A stretch of DNA of 64,000 nucleotides from Gracilibacillus boraciitolerans JCM 21714 (GCF_000521485.1 NZ_BAVS01000007.1:52025-116024); one strand, 5' to 3'; numbered from the stretch's first letter, positions 42,461-55,949 are shown. A program made the numbers and translations. Notes: generated from the letters alone by a model not told the origin.

Positions 42461-44386
42461 ATGTTAAATTATCGATTAAAACAAATTTTGCGTGAGTTAA
42501 TGCAAGAAGAAGGAACTGTGACAAGCACTTATTTAGCTACTATTAATAATGTTACTACGAGAACAATTAGAGATGATATGAAGAAACTTGATGACACGCT
42601 TCATGCTTTTGGTGCATCAGTCGAATCTGTCATGGGAAAAGGGTATCAATTACAAATAACTGATGACACCAATTTTAAAGAATTCTTGAAATCAATATTC
42701 GATTTTAATGATACGCATGCAAATGTTGTGCCAAGAACACCTGAAGAAAGAGTTGCTTATATAATTAAACAATTACTTTTAAGTGATGGCTATATAAAAT
42801 CAGATGATCTAGCTGACGAGATATTTGTTAGTAAATCAACGCTTCAAAATGATATTAAAGAAGTTCGCCATACGCTTTTGGAATATGATCTTAGGTTAGA
42901 TTCAAGACCGAACTATGGTTTGAAGGTGGAAGGGAATGAATTGAAGTTAAGATTTTGTATGGCTGAATATGTATTTGACCGTAATGAACCAATGCCAGAG
43001 GCACATTCAGATTCAATATCACAAACAGATATTGATAAAATTTCAGCAATAATATTAAAGGAAATTGAAACGCATCATATCACATTATCAGATATAGCTA
43101 TTAATAACTTAGCGATTCATATTATGATTGCATACAAAAGAATCGAAGGTGGTTACCATGTTACACTGGTAAACCAAGACTTGCAGGAAATTACAGAACA
43201 ATCAGAATATGCAGTTGCTATAGAAATTGTACAAGAGGTAGAAGATATCTTTCATGTCAGTTTTCCCAAAGTAGAAATTGCTTATATTGCAATTCATCTC
43301 CTAGGTACTAAAATGCTGACACAGTCTAGTCAAGCCGTAGAGCAAGTGATGGACCAGACGATTATAGACTTAGTGAACCTTGCGCTTAATAAAATTGAAG
43401 AAAGACTCCAATTAGGGATACAGCATGATAAAGAATTAATCATGGCATTACATCTTCATTTGAAGCCTGCGATTAATCGGTTTAAATTTGGCATGAATAT
43501 AAGGAATCCTATGCTTGATGATATTAAACGTAATTATCCTTTAGCATTCGAAGCAGGAATTATAGCTAGTCTGGCAATAGAAAAAGAGACTGTAACAAGA
43601 ATAGATGAGAATGAAGTCGGATATTTAGCGTTACACATTGGTGCGGCAATCGAACGGAGAAATTTAAAAACAGGTCCAAAACGATGCTTAATCGTATGTG
43701 CATCAGGCTTAGGTACCTCACAGCTGATTTACTATAAATTAAAATCGCAATTTGGACAGCACTTGGATGTCATCGGTTCAACTGAATATTATCAGCTTCA
43801 TCAATATAATCTTCAGGAAATCGACTTTATTGTAAGTTCGATTCCGATTCCTAAAAAACTTTCGATTCCAGTTATTGAAGTGAATGCTATTTTAGGGGGG
43901 GATCATGATATAAGTAAAATAGAACAACTTGTATTAGAAGAAAAACAGGCAATGGATCATTATATTCAAAAAGAACTAACATTCCTGCAACAAGAACAGT
44001 TAGAATCTAAAGAAGCAGTTCTTGCTTTTCTAGCAAAAGAGCTGATACGGATGGAAATTGTCGAGGTCGATTTTTTGGAGGCAGTTAATGAAAGAGAACA
44101 TGTGGCACCAACTTCTTTCGGTAACTTAGTTGCAATCCCACATCCGATCACTCCTAAATCTGAGCGGACCTTTTTAACAATTTGCACATTGCCAAAGCCC
44201 ATCATTTGGCACGATAAACCGGTACAATTTATTTGCTTACTATGTGTGAAAAAAAATAGCCAAGAAAATCTACAGGCAATGTATAAATGGCTAGGTAAAA
44301 TAATTGATAGTCGCAGGGCTGTTCAACAGCTAGTCAAGGCAAAAACCTTTGAGGAATTAAGAAAAATTTTAAAAGAATACGATTAA
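42461..44386 (+). CDS. licR: LicR/ManR-type PTS-controlled transcriptional activator
   Basis: 641 residues: two helix-turn-helix domains (1-60 and 105-160), PRD1 (about 190-290; NLAIHIMIAYKRIEGG), PRD2 (300-405; ALHLHLKPAINRFKFG), EIIB-like domain with Cys (CLIVCASGLGTSQLIYYKL) and EIIA-fructose-like domain with His (LVAIPHPITP). HPr and the EII components phosphorylate it, coupling activity to substrate and carbon status. ATG 42461 after AGGAGGTGA. It presumably activates the upstream PTS genes. A G7 run at 43895-43901 adds a glycine in ILGGDHD. Confidence 0.9.
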   Translation: MLNYRLKQILRELMQEEGTVTSTYLATINNVTTRTIRDDMKKLDDTLHAFGASVESVMGKGYQLQITDDTNFKEFLKSIFDFNDTHANVVPRTPEERVAYIIKQLLLSDGYIKSDDLADEIFVSKSTLQNDIKEVRHTLLEYDLRLDSRPNYGLKVEGNELKLRFCMAEYVFDRNEPMPEAHSDSISQTDIDKISAIILKEIETHHITLSDIAINNLAIHIMIAYKRIEGGYHVTLVNQDLQEITEQSEYAVAIEIVQEVEDIFHVSFPKVEIAYIAIHLLGTKMLTQSSQAVEQVMDQTIIDLVNLALNKIEERLQLGIQHDKELIMALHLHLKPAINRFKFGMNIRNPMLDDIKRNYPLAFEAGIIASLAIEKETVTRIDENEVGYLALHIGAAIERRNLKTGPKRCLIVCASGLGTSQLIYYKLKSQFGQHLDVIGSTEYYQLHQYNLQEIDFIVSSIPIPKKLSIPVIEVNAILGGDHDISKIEQLVLEEKQAMDHYIQKELTFLQQEQLESKEAVLAFLAKELIRMEIVEVDFLEAVNEREHVAPTSFGNLVAIPHPITPKSERTFLTICTLPKPIIWHDKPVQFICLLCVKKNSQENLQAMYKWLGKIIDSRRAVQQLVKAKTFEELRKILKEYD

Positions 44387-44390
44387 TGAT

Positions 44391-44427
44391 AAGAGACTAA
44401 CAACTAATTGGTGATAGTCTCTTTATT
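44391..44427. terminator. Terminator between licR and zur
   Basis: AAGAGACTA (44391-44399) pairs with TAGTCTCTT (44415-44423), then TATTATT. Confidence 0.8.
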
Positions 44428-44473
44428 ATTAATCAATATTTTAATCGTGGTTACATTACAACAACTGCTAGAA

Positions 44474-44881
44474 TTATTGACAGGTTGGACAAAAACCATA
44501 AATTTCAAATTTGTGGTCGTCCACCATATAGTGTTTTAACTCTTGTGATATTTCATCCATTGGGCAATGTTGAATTTCCTTTGTTATGCCACAGTTTTTA
44601 CATATGAAGTGATGATGATGCTGGTGAGCACATTTTAGTCGAAAATGTTTTTCGCCATTTAATTCAGTTGACTCTAATATTTCTAGTTGATCAAACAAGT
44701 GTAAGTTACGATAAATGGTATCAAAACTAATTCCATCATAGTTAGGCTCCATATTTTCCAGCAAATCCTTTGCTGTACGATAACGATTTTCATTCACAAA
44801 AAAATCGATTATATGTCTGCGCTTCTCTGTATATTTATAACCTTTTCCTTTTAAAATATCTAACGCTTCCTGTGTGTTCAT
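44474..44881 (-). CDS. zur: Zinc uptake repressor Zur, Fur family
   Basis: Zinc-dependent repressor of zinc import. 135 residues with the winged helix (SFDTIYRNLHLFDQLEILES), His-rich CAHQHHHHFICKNCGITKEI and C-terminal CPTC structural zinc site. Closer to Bacillus subtilis Zur than to Fur or PerR. It starts four bases after the znuB stop, with ACGGAGTG inside znuB, so it is co-transcribed with znuCB and autoregulated through the box at 46572. Confidence 0.93.
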   Translation of the reverse strand: MNTQEALDILKGKGYKYTEKRRHIIDFFVNENRYRTAKDLLENMEPNYDGISFDTIYRNLHLFDQLEILESTELNGEKHFRLKCAHQHHHHFICKNCGITKEIQHCPMDEISQELKHYMVDDHKFEIYGFCPTCQ

Positions 44882-44885
44882 AAGA

Positions 44886-45757
44886 TCACTCCGTTTTAAG
44901 GCGATGTTTTCGTTTCATTATTTTTCCCATTAAATGTTTAGTCAGTATGGTTCCAATCAATAAGAAAATTAATAACAGTACAATGGTTCCTCCTGGTGGT
45001 ATTTCTAAATAGTATCCAGCTACTAGTCCGATAATAACTCCTGCTTCCCCCATATATTATCGCATAAATAATTGTTTGTTTAAATCCTTTTGCAATTCGT
45101 ATACTAGCTGCTACAGGTAAGGTCATTAATGCGGAAACCAGCAGGACGCCAACAATTCTAATAGAAGCTGCAATCACAAGAGCTGTTAAAACTATAAAAA
45201 TAAAGTGAATTCTTTTAGCGTGAATACCGGTAACAACTGCCTGTTCTTCATCAAATGATAACAAAAACAATTCTTTATATAATAAGAAGACCACTACACA
45301 CACTATGATTGCAATAATAATAATACTGTATAAATCTTGTCGGCTGACTGCAGAAACGGACCCAAATAAATAATTATATAAATCAGTATTAAATCCATTT
45401 GCCATGGAAATAAATATCACACTTAAACCTACTCCACCTGATAAAATAATAGGTATCGCTAACTCCTGAAATGCAATATAAACCCGTCGTAACCGTTCCA
45501 CTAACACAGATCCGATAATCGAAAATCCAAGACCTGCGTAGAATGGGGGGGTAATTAACATTGCACCGGTTTTCTTTTCCAAAAGTAGTCCGAATGCAAT
45601 TCCTGCTAACGTAACGTGTGATAGAGCATCTGCAATTAGGGATAATCTTCTGACTACAATAAATGCACCTAAAAGGGGGTGCAATAATTCCAATGATTAT
45701 CCCCCCCGTGATAAAGGTATTTCTTAAAAATTCGTATTCTAATAAATTTATTAACAT
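44886..45757 (-). CDS. znuB: Zinc ABC transporter permease ZnuB/AdcB (frameshifted twice)
   Basis: Membrane subunit of a high-affinity zinc importer, about 289 residues and eight to nine helices (LSLIADALSHVTLAGIAFG, ASIRIVGVLLVSALMTLPVA). G5 at 45675-45679 should be four (restores GIIAPLLGAFIVVRRLS). C5 at 45047-45051 should be four (restores IIYGEAGVIIGLVAGYYLEI) and carries the frame to a stop at 44886, four bases before zur. C7 at 45701-45707 adds a glycine in FITGGII. Confidence 0.9.
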
Positions 45758-45770
45758 CTTCGTTCCTCCA

Positions 45771-46524
45771 TTAATGCTCGTGTGTTACCAAATGTAACGG
45801 GTGACCATAAAAATCCGATAATTTGCCTTTTGAAAGTGATTGAAATTCTTCGGGATTGCCGTGGAAATGCAGGGTATTATTTAAACAAGCAATTTTCGAT
45901 GCGTGATGTGTCATAGTTCCAATATCGTGCGTTACAAGTAATAAACTAATATTCTGCTGATTTAATTGATGTAATAAATCAAAGAATTTTTCTACATTTT
46001 CAGCATCGACGCCGACGGTAGGTTCATCCAATATTAATAGACTTGGATCACTTACCAATGCTCTGGCAATAAATATTCGTTGCTGCTGTCCTCCTGAAAG
46101 GTCTCCAATATTTTCAAAAAGATAGCTGGACATTCCAACTTTATCGATTGCTTCATGAATGTTATGTTTATAATGTTTGGATAGTCGTCTAAAATAGCCT
46201 AATTTCGCGGTTAGCCCCCATAGAAACGACTTCTTCAACAGTAGCAGGAAATCCGCGGTTAAATGTATTTGCCTTTTGTGAGACATAACCTAATTTATTT
46301 TTTTGTTTGAACTTGTCGATTGGTTTGCCAAATATGTTAATGGACCCTGTAGTAGGTTTTTCTATACCTAAAAGCAGTTTGATTAACGTAGTTTTTCCTC
46401 CACCATTTGGTCCAACTAAGCCAATAAAATCTCCTTCATTTATGATAAAATTAACATGGGATAATGCTTGTCGATCACGATAATGAAAGTCGACATTATT
46501 CATTTCTACAATAGCATTTGTCAT
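45771..46524 (-). CDS. znuC: Zinc ABC transporter ATP-binding protein ZnuC/AdcC (frameshifted)
   Basis: ATPase of the zinc importer. ATG 46524 with AAGGGAG. Walker A GPNGGGKTT, signature LSGGQQQR, Walker B LLILDEPTVGVD, H-loop LLLVTHD. C5 at 46215-46219 should be four: VEEVVSMG then joins LTAKLGYFRRLSKHYKHN, giving about 250 residues. First gene of znuC-znuB-zur; the zinc-binding lipoprotein ZnuA/AdcA is not in the window. Confidence 0.92.
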
Positions 46525-46571
46525 TTTTAAAATCTCCCTTAAGCATAACAGAATAATTTTAAATACTATTA

Positions 46572-46591
46572 TATCGTAATCATTACGGTTT
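46572..46591 (-). promoter_or_regulatory. Zur box upstream of znuCB-zur
   Basis: TATCGTAATCATTACGGTTT has the palindromic core CGTAATCATTACG of the Bacillus Zur box (AAATCGTAATNATTACGATTT). It is about 50 bp before znuC, so zinc-loaded Zur should repress the operon. Confidence 0.88.
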
Positions 46592-46745
46592 GTAAAATAT
46601 ACATGTGAATTGGCATGCATTATTATTTACGAGTTGTTAACGGACACTTAAAGAAAAGAAGATCTGATTACTTACACTCGATTGTTTGTTTTTAAAGAAT
46701 TTTTTCGATAAAATAATAATAACAGCGGAAAGGAGGCGTTCACGC

Positions 46746-47102
46746 ATGTCTGTAACGTTTTATTGGTATCCAAAATGTGGTACTTGCAGAAAAGCGAAAA
46801 ACTGGTTAGATAGGAATGAGGTTGATTACATAGCCATAGATATTGTAGAGCAACCACCAGATAAATCTGAATTAAAGACAATTATTGAAAAAAGTGGACT
46901 GCCTTATAAAAATTTCTTTAATACAAGTGGTAAAAAATACCGTGAACTGGTTTTTAAAGATAAACTTAAGGATGCAACAGAAGACGAAATGCTAGATTAT
47001 TTAGCATCAGATGGCATGTTAATTAAGAGGCCAATTGTAGAAGGTAAAAATAAAGTTACAGTCGGTTTTAAAGAGGAAGTTTTTGACCAAACTTGGCAAT
47101 GA
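46746..47102 (+). CDS. yusI: ArsC/Spx-family thioredoxin-fold protein YusI
   Basis: 118 residues; CxxC-like YPKCGTCRKAKNWL at the N-terminus and the family's KRPIVEG near the C-terminus (IKRPIVEGKNKVTVGFKEEV). Relatives are annotated as arsenate-reductase-like, but the substrate is not established. ATG 46746 with AAAGGAGG upstream. Followed by gcvH as in Bacillus subtilis. Confidence 0.9.
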   Translation: MSVTFYWYPKCGTCRKAKNWLDRNEVDYIAIDIVEQPPDKSELKTIIEKSGLPYKNFFNTSGKKYRELVFKDKLKDATEDEMLDYLASDGMLIKRPIVEGKNKVTVGFKEEVFDQTWQ

Positions 47103-47179
47103 GATTTATTATAAACTTAAAATCGAGTTATGCTAAAAATATCAAAATAAATAGTAATTATACATAGGAGGCAATAAAA

Positions 47180-47563
47180 ATGGGTTTACCTAAAAATTAT
47201 TTGTATTCAAAAGAGCATGAGTGGATCAAACAAGAAGAAGGCAAAGTAAGAATTGGTATTACGGAACATGCACAATCTGAGTTAGGAGATATTGTATTTA
47301 TCGAACTTCCAGAAGTAGGCGAAGAAATTAAAATGGACGAACCATTTGGAAGTGCTGAATCGGTTAAGACTGTTTCGGAACTATACGCACCTTTAAGTGG
47401 TAAAGTTGTAGAAGTAAACACAGAATTAGAAAATAGTCCTGAGTTAGTAAATGAATCGCCATATGAAAAAGCATGGATGATTATTGTGGAGCCGACTAAT
47501 GAGGCAGAATTAAAGGAACTATTAACTGATGATGATTATGATCATATGATTAATGAGATTTAA
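47180..47563 (+). CDS. gcvH: Glycine cleavage system H protein
   Basis: Lipoyl carrier; in Bacillus it shuttles aminomethyl groups and also relays lipoate (octanoyl) to other enzymes. 127 residues with the lipoylated Lys in [20 protein letters not shown] 47180 with AGGAGG. Intact. Stands apart from gcvPT, as is normal in Bacillaceae. Confidence 0.97.
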   Translation: MGLPKNYLYSKEHEWIKQEEGKVRIGITEHAQSELGDIVFIELPEVGEEIKMDEPFGSAESVKTVSELYAPLSGKVVEVNTELENSPELVNESPYEKAWMIIVEPTNEAELKELLTDDDYDHMINEI

Positions 47564-47574
47564 TGAGTATTCAG

Positions 47575-47608
47575 TTAGCATTCGCAATAACGCGGATGCT
47601 AAATTTTT
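47575..47608 (+). terminator. Terminator after gcvH
   Basis: TTAGCAT-CGC-aataac-GCG-ATGCTAA with one mismatched position, followed by ATTTTT. Confidence 0.8.
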
Positions 47609-47703
47609 ACCTTAATTGATTTATCAGTAATAATTCATGAAACATATTCCATACAATTAATTAATAGCTTTATTGTTTTGAACATTTTGAAGTAGGTGAG
47701 TCG

Positions 47704-48054
47704 ATGTCAATACAAGAGAAGAAAGTGATTATAGTGGAAGGCAGAACCGACAAAGATAAAGTAGCTAAGTTACTTGATGAAGATGTTGAGATTGTTTGTA
47801 CTAATGGTACAATTAATGTAGAAAGACTTGAAAACTTAATTGAGGTATTTGATATGGATTATCGCGATGTTTTTATCCTTGTCGATGAAGATAATGCCGG
47901 AAAAAAACTGCGCAAACAATTATCAAAAGAATTACCACATGCCGTGCATATCTATATTGATAAATCTTATCGGGAAGTAGCTGCTACACCCGAATCTGCA
48001 TTGGCTGTTGCACTTGTTTCATCACAGATAATGATTAATCCAATTTATTTATAA
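47704..48054 (+). CDS. yusF: Toprim-domain protein YusF
   Basis: 116 residues forming a single Toprim fold: KVIIVEGRTDKDKVAKLL (conserved Glu) and VFILVDEDNAGKKLRKQL (DxD-type motif). Resembles YusF and the Toprim part of RNase M5. Likely metal-dependent nucleic-acid binding or cleavage; role unproved. ATG 47704 with AGGTGAG. Confidence 0.85.
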   Translation: MSIQEKKVIIVEGRTDKDKVAKLLDEDVEIVCTNGTINVERLENLIEVFDMDYRDVFILVDEDNAGKKLRKQLSKELPHAVHIYIDKSYREVAATPESALAVALVSSQIMINPIYL

Positions 48055-48066
48055 AAGGAGTTTACT

Positions 48067-48369
48067 ATGATTGAGGTTAGATCAGATTATTGGGACCTAA
48101 TACAGCAAGATAAACAGATTGTATTTGTTCACACTCCATTTTGTGCTACGTGCCAATTAGCTGAGCGAATGTTAACTATAATGGAGGAGTCATATAGAGA
48201 GCAAAACTATTATCGACTTAATGCATCTTTTTTTCCTGTGTTTATGGAGAAAAATAAAATTACTAGTGTCCCTGCGCTGCTTTTAGTAAAAAATGGCGTT
48301 GTGGAAGATAAATTATATGCTTTTGAATCTGTTGTGAAATTACATGAAGTTTTAAATAATTGGAAGTAA
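48067..48369 (+). CDS. yusE: Thioredoxin-like protein YusE
   Basis: 100 residues; redox motif FCATCQ near residue 28 in VFVHTPFCATCQLAERML and cis-Pro region KITSVPALLLVKNG. ATG 48067 with AAAGGAG, 12 bp after yusF. Cytoplasmic thiol protein; partner unknown. The order yusF-yusE matches Bacillus subtilis. Confidence 0.88.
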   Translation: MIEVRSDYWDLIQQDKQIVFVHTPFCATCQLAERMLTIMEESYREQNYYRLNASFFPVFMEKNKITSVPALLLVKNGVVEDKLYAFESVVKLHEVLNNWK

Positions 48370-48543
48370 TTTTAGAGGAAACAGGATTATATAAGAGAAA
48401 TATCTAATAATAAATAATAAATCTATCTTTTGTTGTAACAAACCTCAGTAAATAAGGTCTGATGGTATTCGTTTACCTTTTGACGGGATTGGGTATCTTG
48501 TAAGAAAATGTTACAATTATAATTGTCGACAAAAAGGAAAGGA

Positions 48544-48745
48544 ATGATTTATTATTAGTGACCAGCAGTTACATCTTAATTACACAACAGAAATGGAAAA
48601 AGCGATGCACCAATCGCATGGAGTAAGTTACGCAGAATATGGTCGCAACCATACTCAGCGCTTGAAGGTTGAAAAAGAAAGAGAATTAAATTACCTACAA
48701 AGCCTTAATGTTGTGAAGGATGTAGAACGTCAAGTTCACAGATAA
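48544..48745 (+). CDS. Small hypothetical protein, probable one-base insertion near start
   Basis: The frame from 48548 reads ISDQQLHLNYTTEMEKAMHQ, then SHGVSYAEYGRNHTQRLKVE and ends VVKDVERQVHR, about 64 residues, hydrophilic and helical. It has no in-phase ATG at its start. Removing one T from TTT 48548-48550 puts ATG 48544 in phase, preceded by AAGGAAAGG. A strong terminator follows 45 bp later. Not recognised. The terminator and codon pattern argue for a real gene; the start is conjecture. Confidence 0.5.
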
Positions 48746-48790
48746 TTGATTGAACTTAAAAGTAAAAATAAATATTTAAAAATAGACATA

Positions 48791-48828
48791 TAAAAACAGA
48801 TGCTTGTTATAAAGCGTCTGTTTTTTAG
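48791..48828 (+). terminator. Terminator after the small gene
   Basis: AAAAACAGATGC-ttgttataaa-GCGTCTGTTTTTT. Confidence 0.9.
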
Positions 48829-49097
48829 ATCTAGAAAAAATATATAAATGAAGTTACTGTGCAGTCATTTGCAATCGTGGATGATTTATACGTAATGATT
48901 ATATTTTAAATCAATAATACCCCCCCGTTTTTTGTGGTATAATATCAGACGGAATTAGTATCCATTATAAAGCTAGACACAACGGTAAATGGTTGATTAT
49001 AGATTCGAAATAGTATAAGATTATAATGAGAATAAAGTGAGAATGGATTTAATTCCACTTCATATCAGTAAATCAAAAGTTTTGGAGGTATGTATGT
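48829..49097. other. suf operon upstream region
   Basis: No gene. TATAAT at 48938-48943 is the likely -10 of the suf promoter, leaving a leader of about 150 bases. A C7 run (48920-48926) lies in the spacer, so the -35 cannot be placed confidently. No T-box or riboswitch was recognised. Confidence 0.5.
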
Positions 49098-49883
49098 ATG
49101 GTAAGCTCTACATTAGAAATTAAAGATCTTCATGTTGACATTGAAGGTGAAAAAATATTAAAAGGTGTTAATCTTACTGTTAAGGGTGGAGAATTTCACG
49201 CGGTGATGGGACCAAATGGTACAGGTAAATCAACATTGGCCTCTGCGATTATGGGTCATCCAAAATATGAGGTTACACAAGGCGAAGTACTTCTGGACGG
49301 TGAAAACGTACTGGAAATGGAAATAGATGAACGTGCAAAAGCAGGTCTATTTTTAGCTATGCAATATCCAAGTGAAGTGAGTGGTGTTACTACATCTGAC
49401 TTCTTACGATCTTCTATAAATGCACATCGTGAAGAAGGTGACGAAATCTCTTTAATGAAATTTATTAAAGAAATGGATGATGCGATGGATTATCTTGAAA
49501 TGGATAAAAACATGTCACAACGTTATTTGAACGAAGGTTTCTCAGGTGGAGAGAAAAAACGTAACGAAATTCTTCAATTAATGATGTTGAAACCACAAAT
49601 TGCTATTTTGGATGAGATTGATTCTGGTCTGGATATTGATGCATTGAAAATAGTATCTAAAGGTATAAATAAATTACGTAATGATTCATTTGGCTGCTTG
49701 ATCATTACTCATTATCAACGCTTATTGGATTATATTACTCCTGATAAAGTTCACGTGATGATGCAAGGTCGAATTGTTAAAACTGGTGGACCTGAATTAG
49801 CTAAGAGACTTGAAGCAGAAGGTTATGATTGGGTTAAGGAAGAGCTAGGTATCGAAGATGAAATTGCAGAACAAAAAGCGTAA
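49098..49883 (+). CDS. sufC: Fe-S cluster assembly ATPase SufC
   Basis: ABC-type ATPase that works with SufB and SufD to build Fe-S clusters in the cytoplasm. 261 residues: Walker [10 protein letters not shown], signature FSGGEKKR, Walker [14 protein letters not shown]-loop [12 protein letters not shown]. Start ATG 49098 after GGAGG. First gene of sufCDSUB, the standard Bacillota order. Intact. Confidence 0.97.
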   Translation: MVSSTLEIKDLHVDIEGEKILKGVNLTVKGGEFHAVMGPNGTGKSTLASAIMGHPKYEVTQGEVLLDGENVLEMEIDERAKAGLFLAMQYPSEVSGVTTSDFLRSSINAHREEGDEISLMKFIKEMDDAMDYLEMDKNMSQRYLNEGFSGGEKKRNEILQLMMLKPQIAILDEIDSGLDIDALKIVSKGINKLRNDSFGCLIITHYQRLLDYITPDKVHVMMQGRIVKTGGPELAKRLEAEGYDWVKEELGIEDEIAEQKA

Positions 49884-49898
49884 GGTAGGAGGTATTAT

Positions 49899-52856
<2,958 letters not shown>

Positions 52857-52890
52857 GTTATAAGTGAATCCTAAAATAGGAGGTAATATC

Positions 52891-54291
52891 ATGGCTAAAA
52901 AAGCACCTGAAATTGAAGAATATAAATATGGCTTCCATGACAGAGACATTTCAATCTTTCGGACGGAAAGAGGTCTTACTCGTGCAATAGTAGAAGAGAT
53001 TTCTCATATGAAAGAAGAACCGCAATGGATGTTAGATTACCGCTTAAAAGCATTGGAACAGTTTTATAAAAAGCCAATGCCACAATGGGGGGGCGGTGAT
53101 TTATCTGAATTAGATTTTGATGAAATCACGTATTATGTAAAACCTTCTGAACGTTCTGAACGCTCGTGGGATGAGGTTCCTGAAGAAATCAAACAGACAT
53201 TTGATAAATTAGGCATCCCTGAAGCGGAACAGAAATATCTTGCAGGTGTTTCTGCACAATATGAATCAGAAGTGGTTTATCATAGCTTGAAAAAAGATCT
53301 TGAAGATTTAGGTATTATCTTTAAAGATACAGATACTGCATTAAAAGAAAACGAAGACTTATTTAAAGAATACTTCGGTAAAGTTATTCCGTCTGCAGAT
53401 AATAAATTTTCAGCGTTAAACTCTGCAGTATGGTCTGGTGGTTCATTTATATATGTTCCAAAAGGCGTTAAAACAGATACACCGTTACAAGCATATTTCC
53501 GTATTAACTCAGAGAATATGGGACAATTTGAACGTACACTGATAATTGTAGATGAAGGAGCATCTGTACACTATGTTGAGGGTTGTACTGCTCCGACTTA
53601 TACGACAAATTCACTTCATAGTGCAGTAGTAGAGATCTTTGTTAAAAAAGATGCCTACTGCCGTTATACAACGATTCAAAACTGGGCAAATAATGTATAT
53701 AATCTGGTGACAAAACGTGCTACATGCGATGCAAATGCGACAATGGAATGGATTGATGGTAACATTGGTTCTAAGTTAACAATGAAATATCCTGCGATTA
53801 TTTTAAAGGGTGAAGGTGCTCGTGGTAATACCCTTTCTATCGCTATAGCAGGCAAAGGCCAGCACCAACACGCAGGTGCGAAAATGCATCACCTAGCCCC
53901 TAACACATCGTCGACGATTGTATCTAAATCCATTTCAAAACAAGGTGGAAAAGTTTCTTATATGGGTATGGTACACTTTGGACGAAAGGCTGATGGCGCG
54001 CGTTCTAACATCGAGTGTGATACGTTAATTATGGATAATAAATCTACTTCAGATACAATTCCTTATAATGAAATACTGAACGAAAATATTTCATTAGAAC
54101 ACGAAGCTAGAGTTTCAAAAGTGTCAGAAGAACAGTTATTCTATTTAATGAGTCGTGGTCTTTCAGAAGGAGAAGCGACGGAAATGATTGTAATGGGCTT
54201 CATCGAACCATTTACAAAAGAACTTCCAATGGAATATGCTGTCGAAATGAACCGTCTCATCAAGTTCGAAATGGAAGGTAGTATTGGTTAA
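52891..54291 (+). CDS. sufB: Fe-S cluster scaffold SufB
   Basis: Core scaffold of the SufBC2D complex. 466 residues from ATG 52891 (AGGAGG upstream); hallmark segments [20 protein letters not shown] and [20 protein letters not shown]. Frame intact, though the G7 run at 53085-53091 gives [10 protein letters not shown] where relatives have QWGGDLSEL. Last gene of the operon; no A-type carrier follows. Confidence 0.96.
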   Translation: MAKKAPEIEEYKYGFHDRDISIFRTERGLTRAIVEEISHMKEEPQWMLDYRLKALEQFYKKPMPQWGGGDLSELDFDEITYYVKPSERSERSWDEVPEEIKQTFDKLGIPEAEQKYLAGVSAQYESEVVYHSLKKDLEDLGIIFKDTDTALKENEDLFKEYFGKVIPSADNKFSALNSAVWSGGSFIYVPKGVKTDTPLQAYFRINSENMGQFERTLIIVDEGASVHYVEGCTAPTYTTNSLHSAVVEIFVKKDAYCRYTTIQNWANNVYNLVTKRATCDANATMEWIDGNIGSKLTMKYPAIILKGEGARGNTLSIAIAGKGQHQHAGAKMHHLAPNTSSTIVSKSISKQGGKVSYMGMVHFGRKADGARSNIECDTLIMDNKSTSDTIPYNEILNENISLEHEARVSKVSEEQLFYLMSRGLSEGEATEMIVMGFIEPFTKELPMEYAVEMNRLIKFEMEGSIG

Positions 54292-54322
54292 TTGAATAAG
54301 CTTTAACAGTTTAGTGAGTCGA

Positions 54323-54372
54323 AGAAAAACGAGTTCGTGCTGATTCTGCACCGAACTCGTTTTCTTTTTTAT
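54323..54372. terminator. Terminator of the suf operon
   Basis: AAAACGAGTTCG-tgctgattctgca-CGAACTCGTTTT followed by CTTTTTT; symmetrical enough to serve the convergent gene too. Confidence 0.92.
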
Positions 54373-54416
54373 AATCGGAAAAGATTAGGAAGAATAAGAA
54401 ATGGTATATTAGTATT

Positions 54417-54869
54417 TTACTTTTTTTCTTTATCCTCATATTCATTCGTTTCTAACTCTTCCGATATTTCAGTCTGATACTTTAAATTTCTTGTTGCTGA
54501 GTTTTGATCATGTTGCTCATCATCTGGTAAAATGTTATTACTCAAATAGCGATGAAAGAATATTTCACAGACACCGACAGCAATTGCTCCTATTAATGAA
54601 GCAGCAAAAAGATTGTCAATTCGAGTCATTCCATCTGCGAACCAATAAATAATGATCCATGCAATACCGAAGTCAGCAATTGTAGCGACGGTATTATTGG
54701 TTTTAGGTAATATCAGCATATCCCCCCCAATCAGATAAGAAATGACGCCTAAAATGACAGATAAAAGGAAAACCTCTCCAAAAGTCATTTCATACATTAC
54801 TCCAAGAATGATATATAAAAGAACCAAAGTGACGACAAATTTTATTAATAAAGCTTTAACATGTTTCAC
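54417..54869 (-). CDS. YndM-like DUF2512 membrane protein
   Basis: About 150 residues, four hydrophobic segments and an acidic C-terminal tail. The opening KHVKALLIKFVVTLVLLYII and the LPKTNN plus VATIADFGIAWIIIYWF segments fit DUF2512. Function unknown. AGGAGG before ATG 54869. The C7 run at 54722-54728 inserts a glycine in YLIGGDML. Confidence 0.82.
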   Translation of the reverse strand: MKHVKALLIKFVVTLVLLYIILGVMYEMTFGEVFLLSVILGVISYLIGGDMLILPKTNNTVATIADFGIAWIIIYWFADGMTRIDNLFAASLIGAIAVGVCEIFFHRYLSNNILPDDEQHDQNSATRNLKYQTEISEELETNEYEDKEKK

Positions 54870-55094
54870 ATTATTCCTCCTCAGTCAGTCAAGATTATTT
54901 TTTTCCTCAACTGCATTTTAGTTTTAGTTTGAACAGTTTATTTATACATTTTTTATTAGGAAATTTATGACTGGAAACAGGTGAAAAAAATTTCCTAGAT
55001 AGGCGTGATTGGATAAAATCTACAATAACCTTTATAATATAAATTGTTCACGAAAAAAATTAGTACAATAACGACAAAGATAGTAGGGATTTTA

Positions 55095-55934
55095 TTGCTA
55101 ATTGTTATATGTTTATTAATAGGACTATTTTCTGCAATGTTGGGGAGTATTGTCGGCTTAGGTGGAGGGTAATTTTAGTACCTATTTTATTAATTTTACA
55201 TGAAACGACTCCTTTATTTGACTGGGCGGATGCCAACACAATAGTAGGAATTTCATTACTTATCATGATTTTTACAGCAATGTCCTCAACCTTTTCCTAT
55301 GCAAAGGTTAAGCGAATTGATTATAAAAGTGGTTGGTACTTTGTAGCTGGAAGTTTACCGGGTGGGATTTTAGGAGCATGGTTGAATCAATTTGTTGAAA
55401 CAAACACTTTTTCCTTGTTCTTGGGGGATTTTTATGCTGCTTATTTTTTCTATGTTTCTTTTTAAAAAATCTCCACCATCCCGATTACTAAAAGAGAACC
55501 AAAATCAACCTAATAAAATAGTGCGAGAAGTGAAAATTGGAAAAAAAACATTTCAATATGCCTTTTCGCCATATGTAGCACTATTGATTGCTTTTACAGT
55601 GGGTACATTATCAGGCTTCTTTGGTATCGGTGGGGGGGGATCATTAATGGTACCTGCAATGATTTTACTTTTTAGGTTTCCCCCCCCACACATTGCAACA
55701 GCCACTTCCATGTTTATGATTTTATCATTGAGTATCGTAAGTTCTGTGACCCATATTGCATTAGGACATATTGAGTGGATGTATGTATGGGCATTTATTC
55801 CAGGCGCATTACTTGGGGGGGGTATTTTAGGTGCTAAAATGAATCAAAAAATGTCTAGCAAGGCAGTAGAAATTTTGCTTCGTCTTGTTTTATTATTTAT
55901 TGGTTTGCGTTTAATTTGGCAAGGGTTGTTTTAG
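55095..55934 (+). CDS. yunE: TauE/SafE-family transporter YunE (frameshifted twice)
   Basis: Membrane transporter of the sulfite/taurine-exporter superfamily; substrate unknown. About 280 residues, eight helices in two repeats, each with a glycine-rich motif (GSIVGLGGG, FFGIGGGSLMVPAMI). Start probably TTG 55095 (TAGGGA upstream). GGG at 55167-55169 should be GGGG (GGGVILVPILLIL). G5 at 55423-55427 should be four (SLFLGIFMLLIFSMFLF). Runs of eight at 55631-55638, 55680-55687 and 55815-55822 each add a codon. Confidence 0.85.
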
Positions 55935-55949
55935 AGGAGGTAGGACGTC

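Noticed and set aside
47200..47560. Glycine riboswitch or gcv operon control near gcvH
   Set aside because: No riboswitch fold is visible in the short leader, and gcvPT is absent; this gcvH stands alone as in other Bacillaceae.
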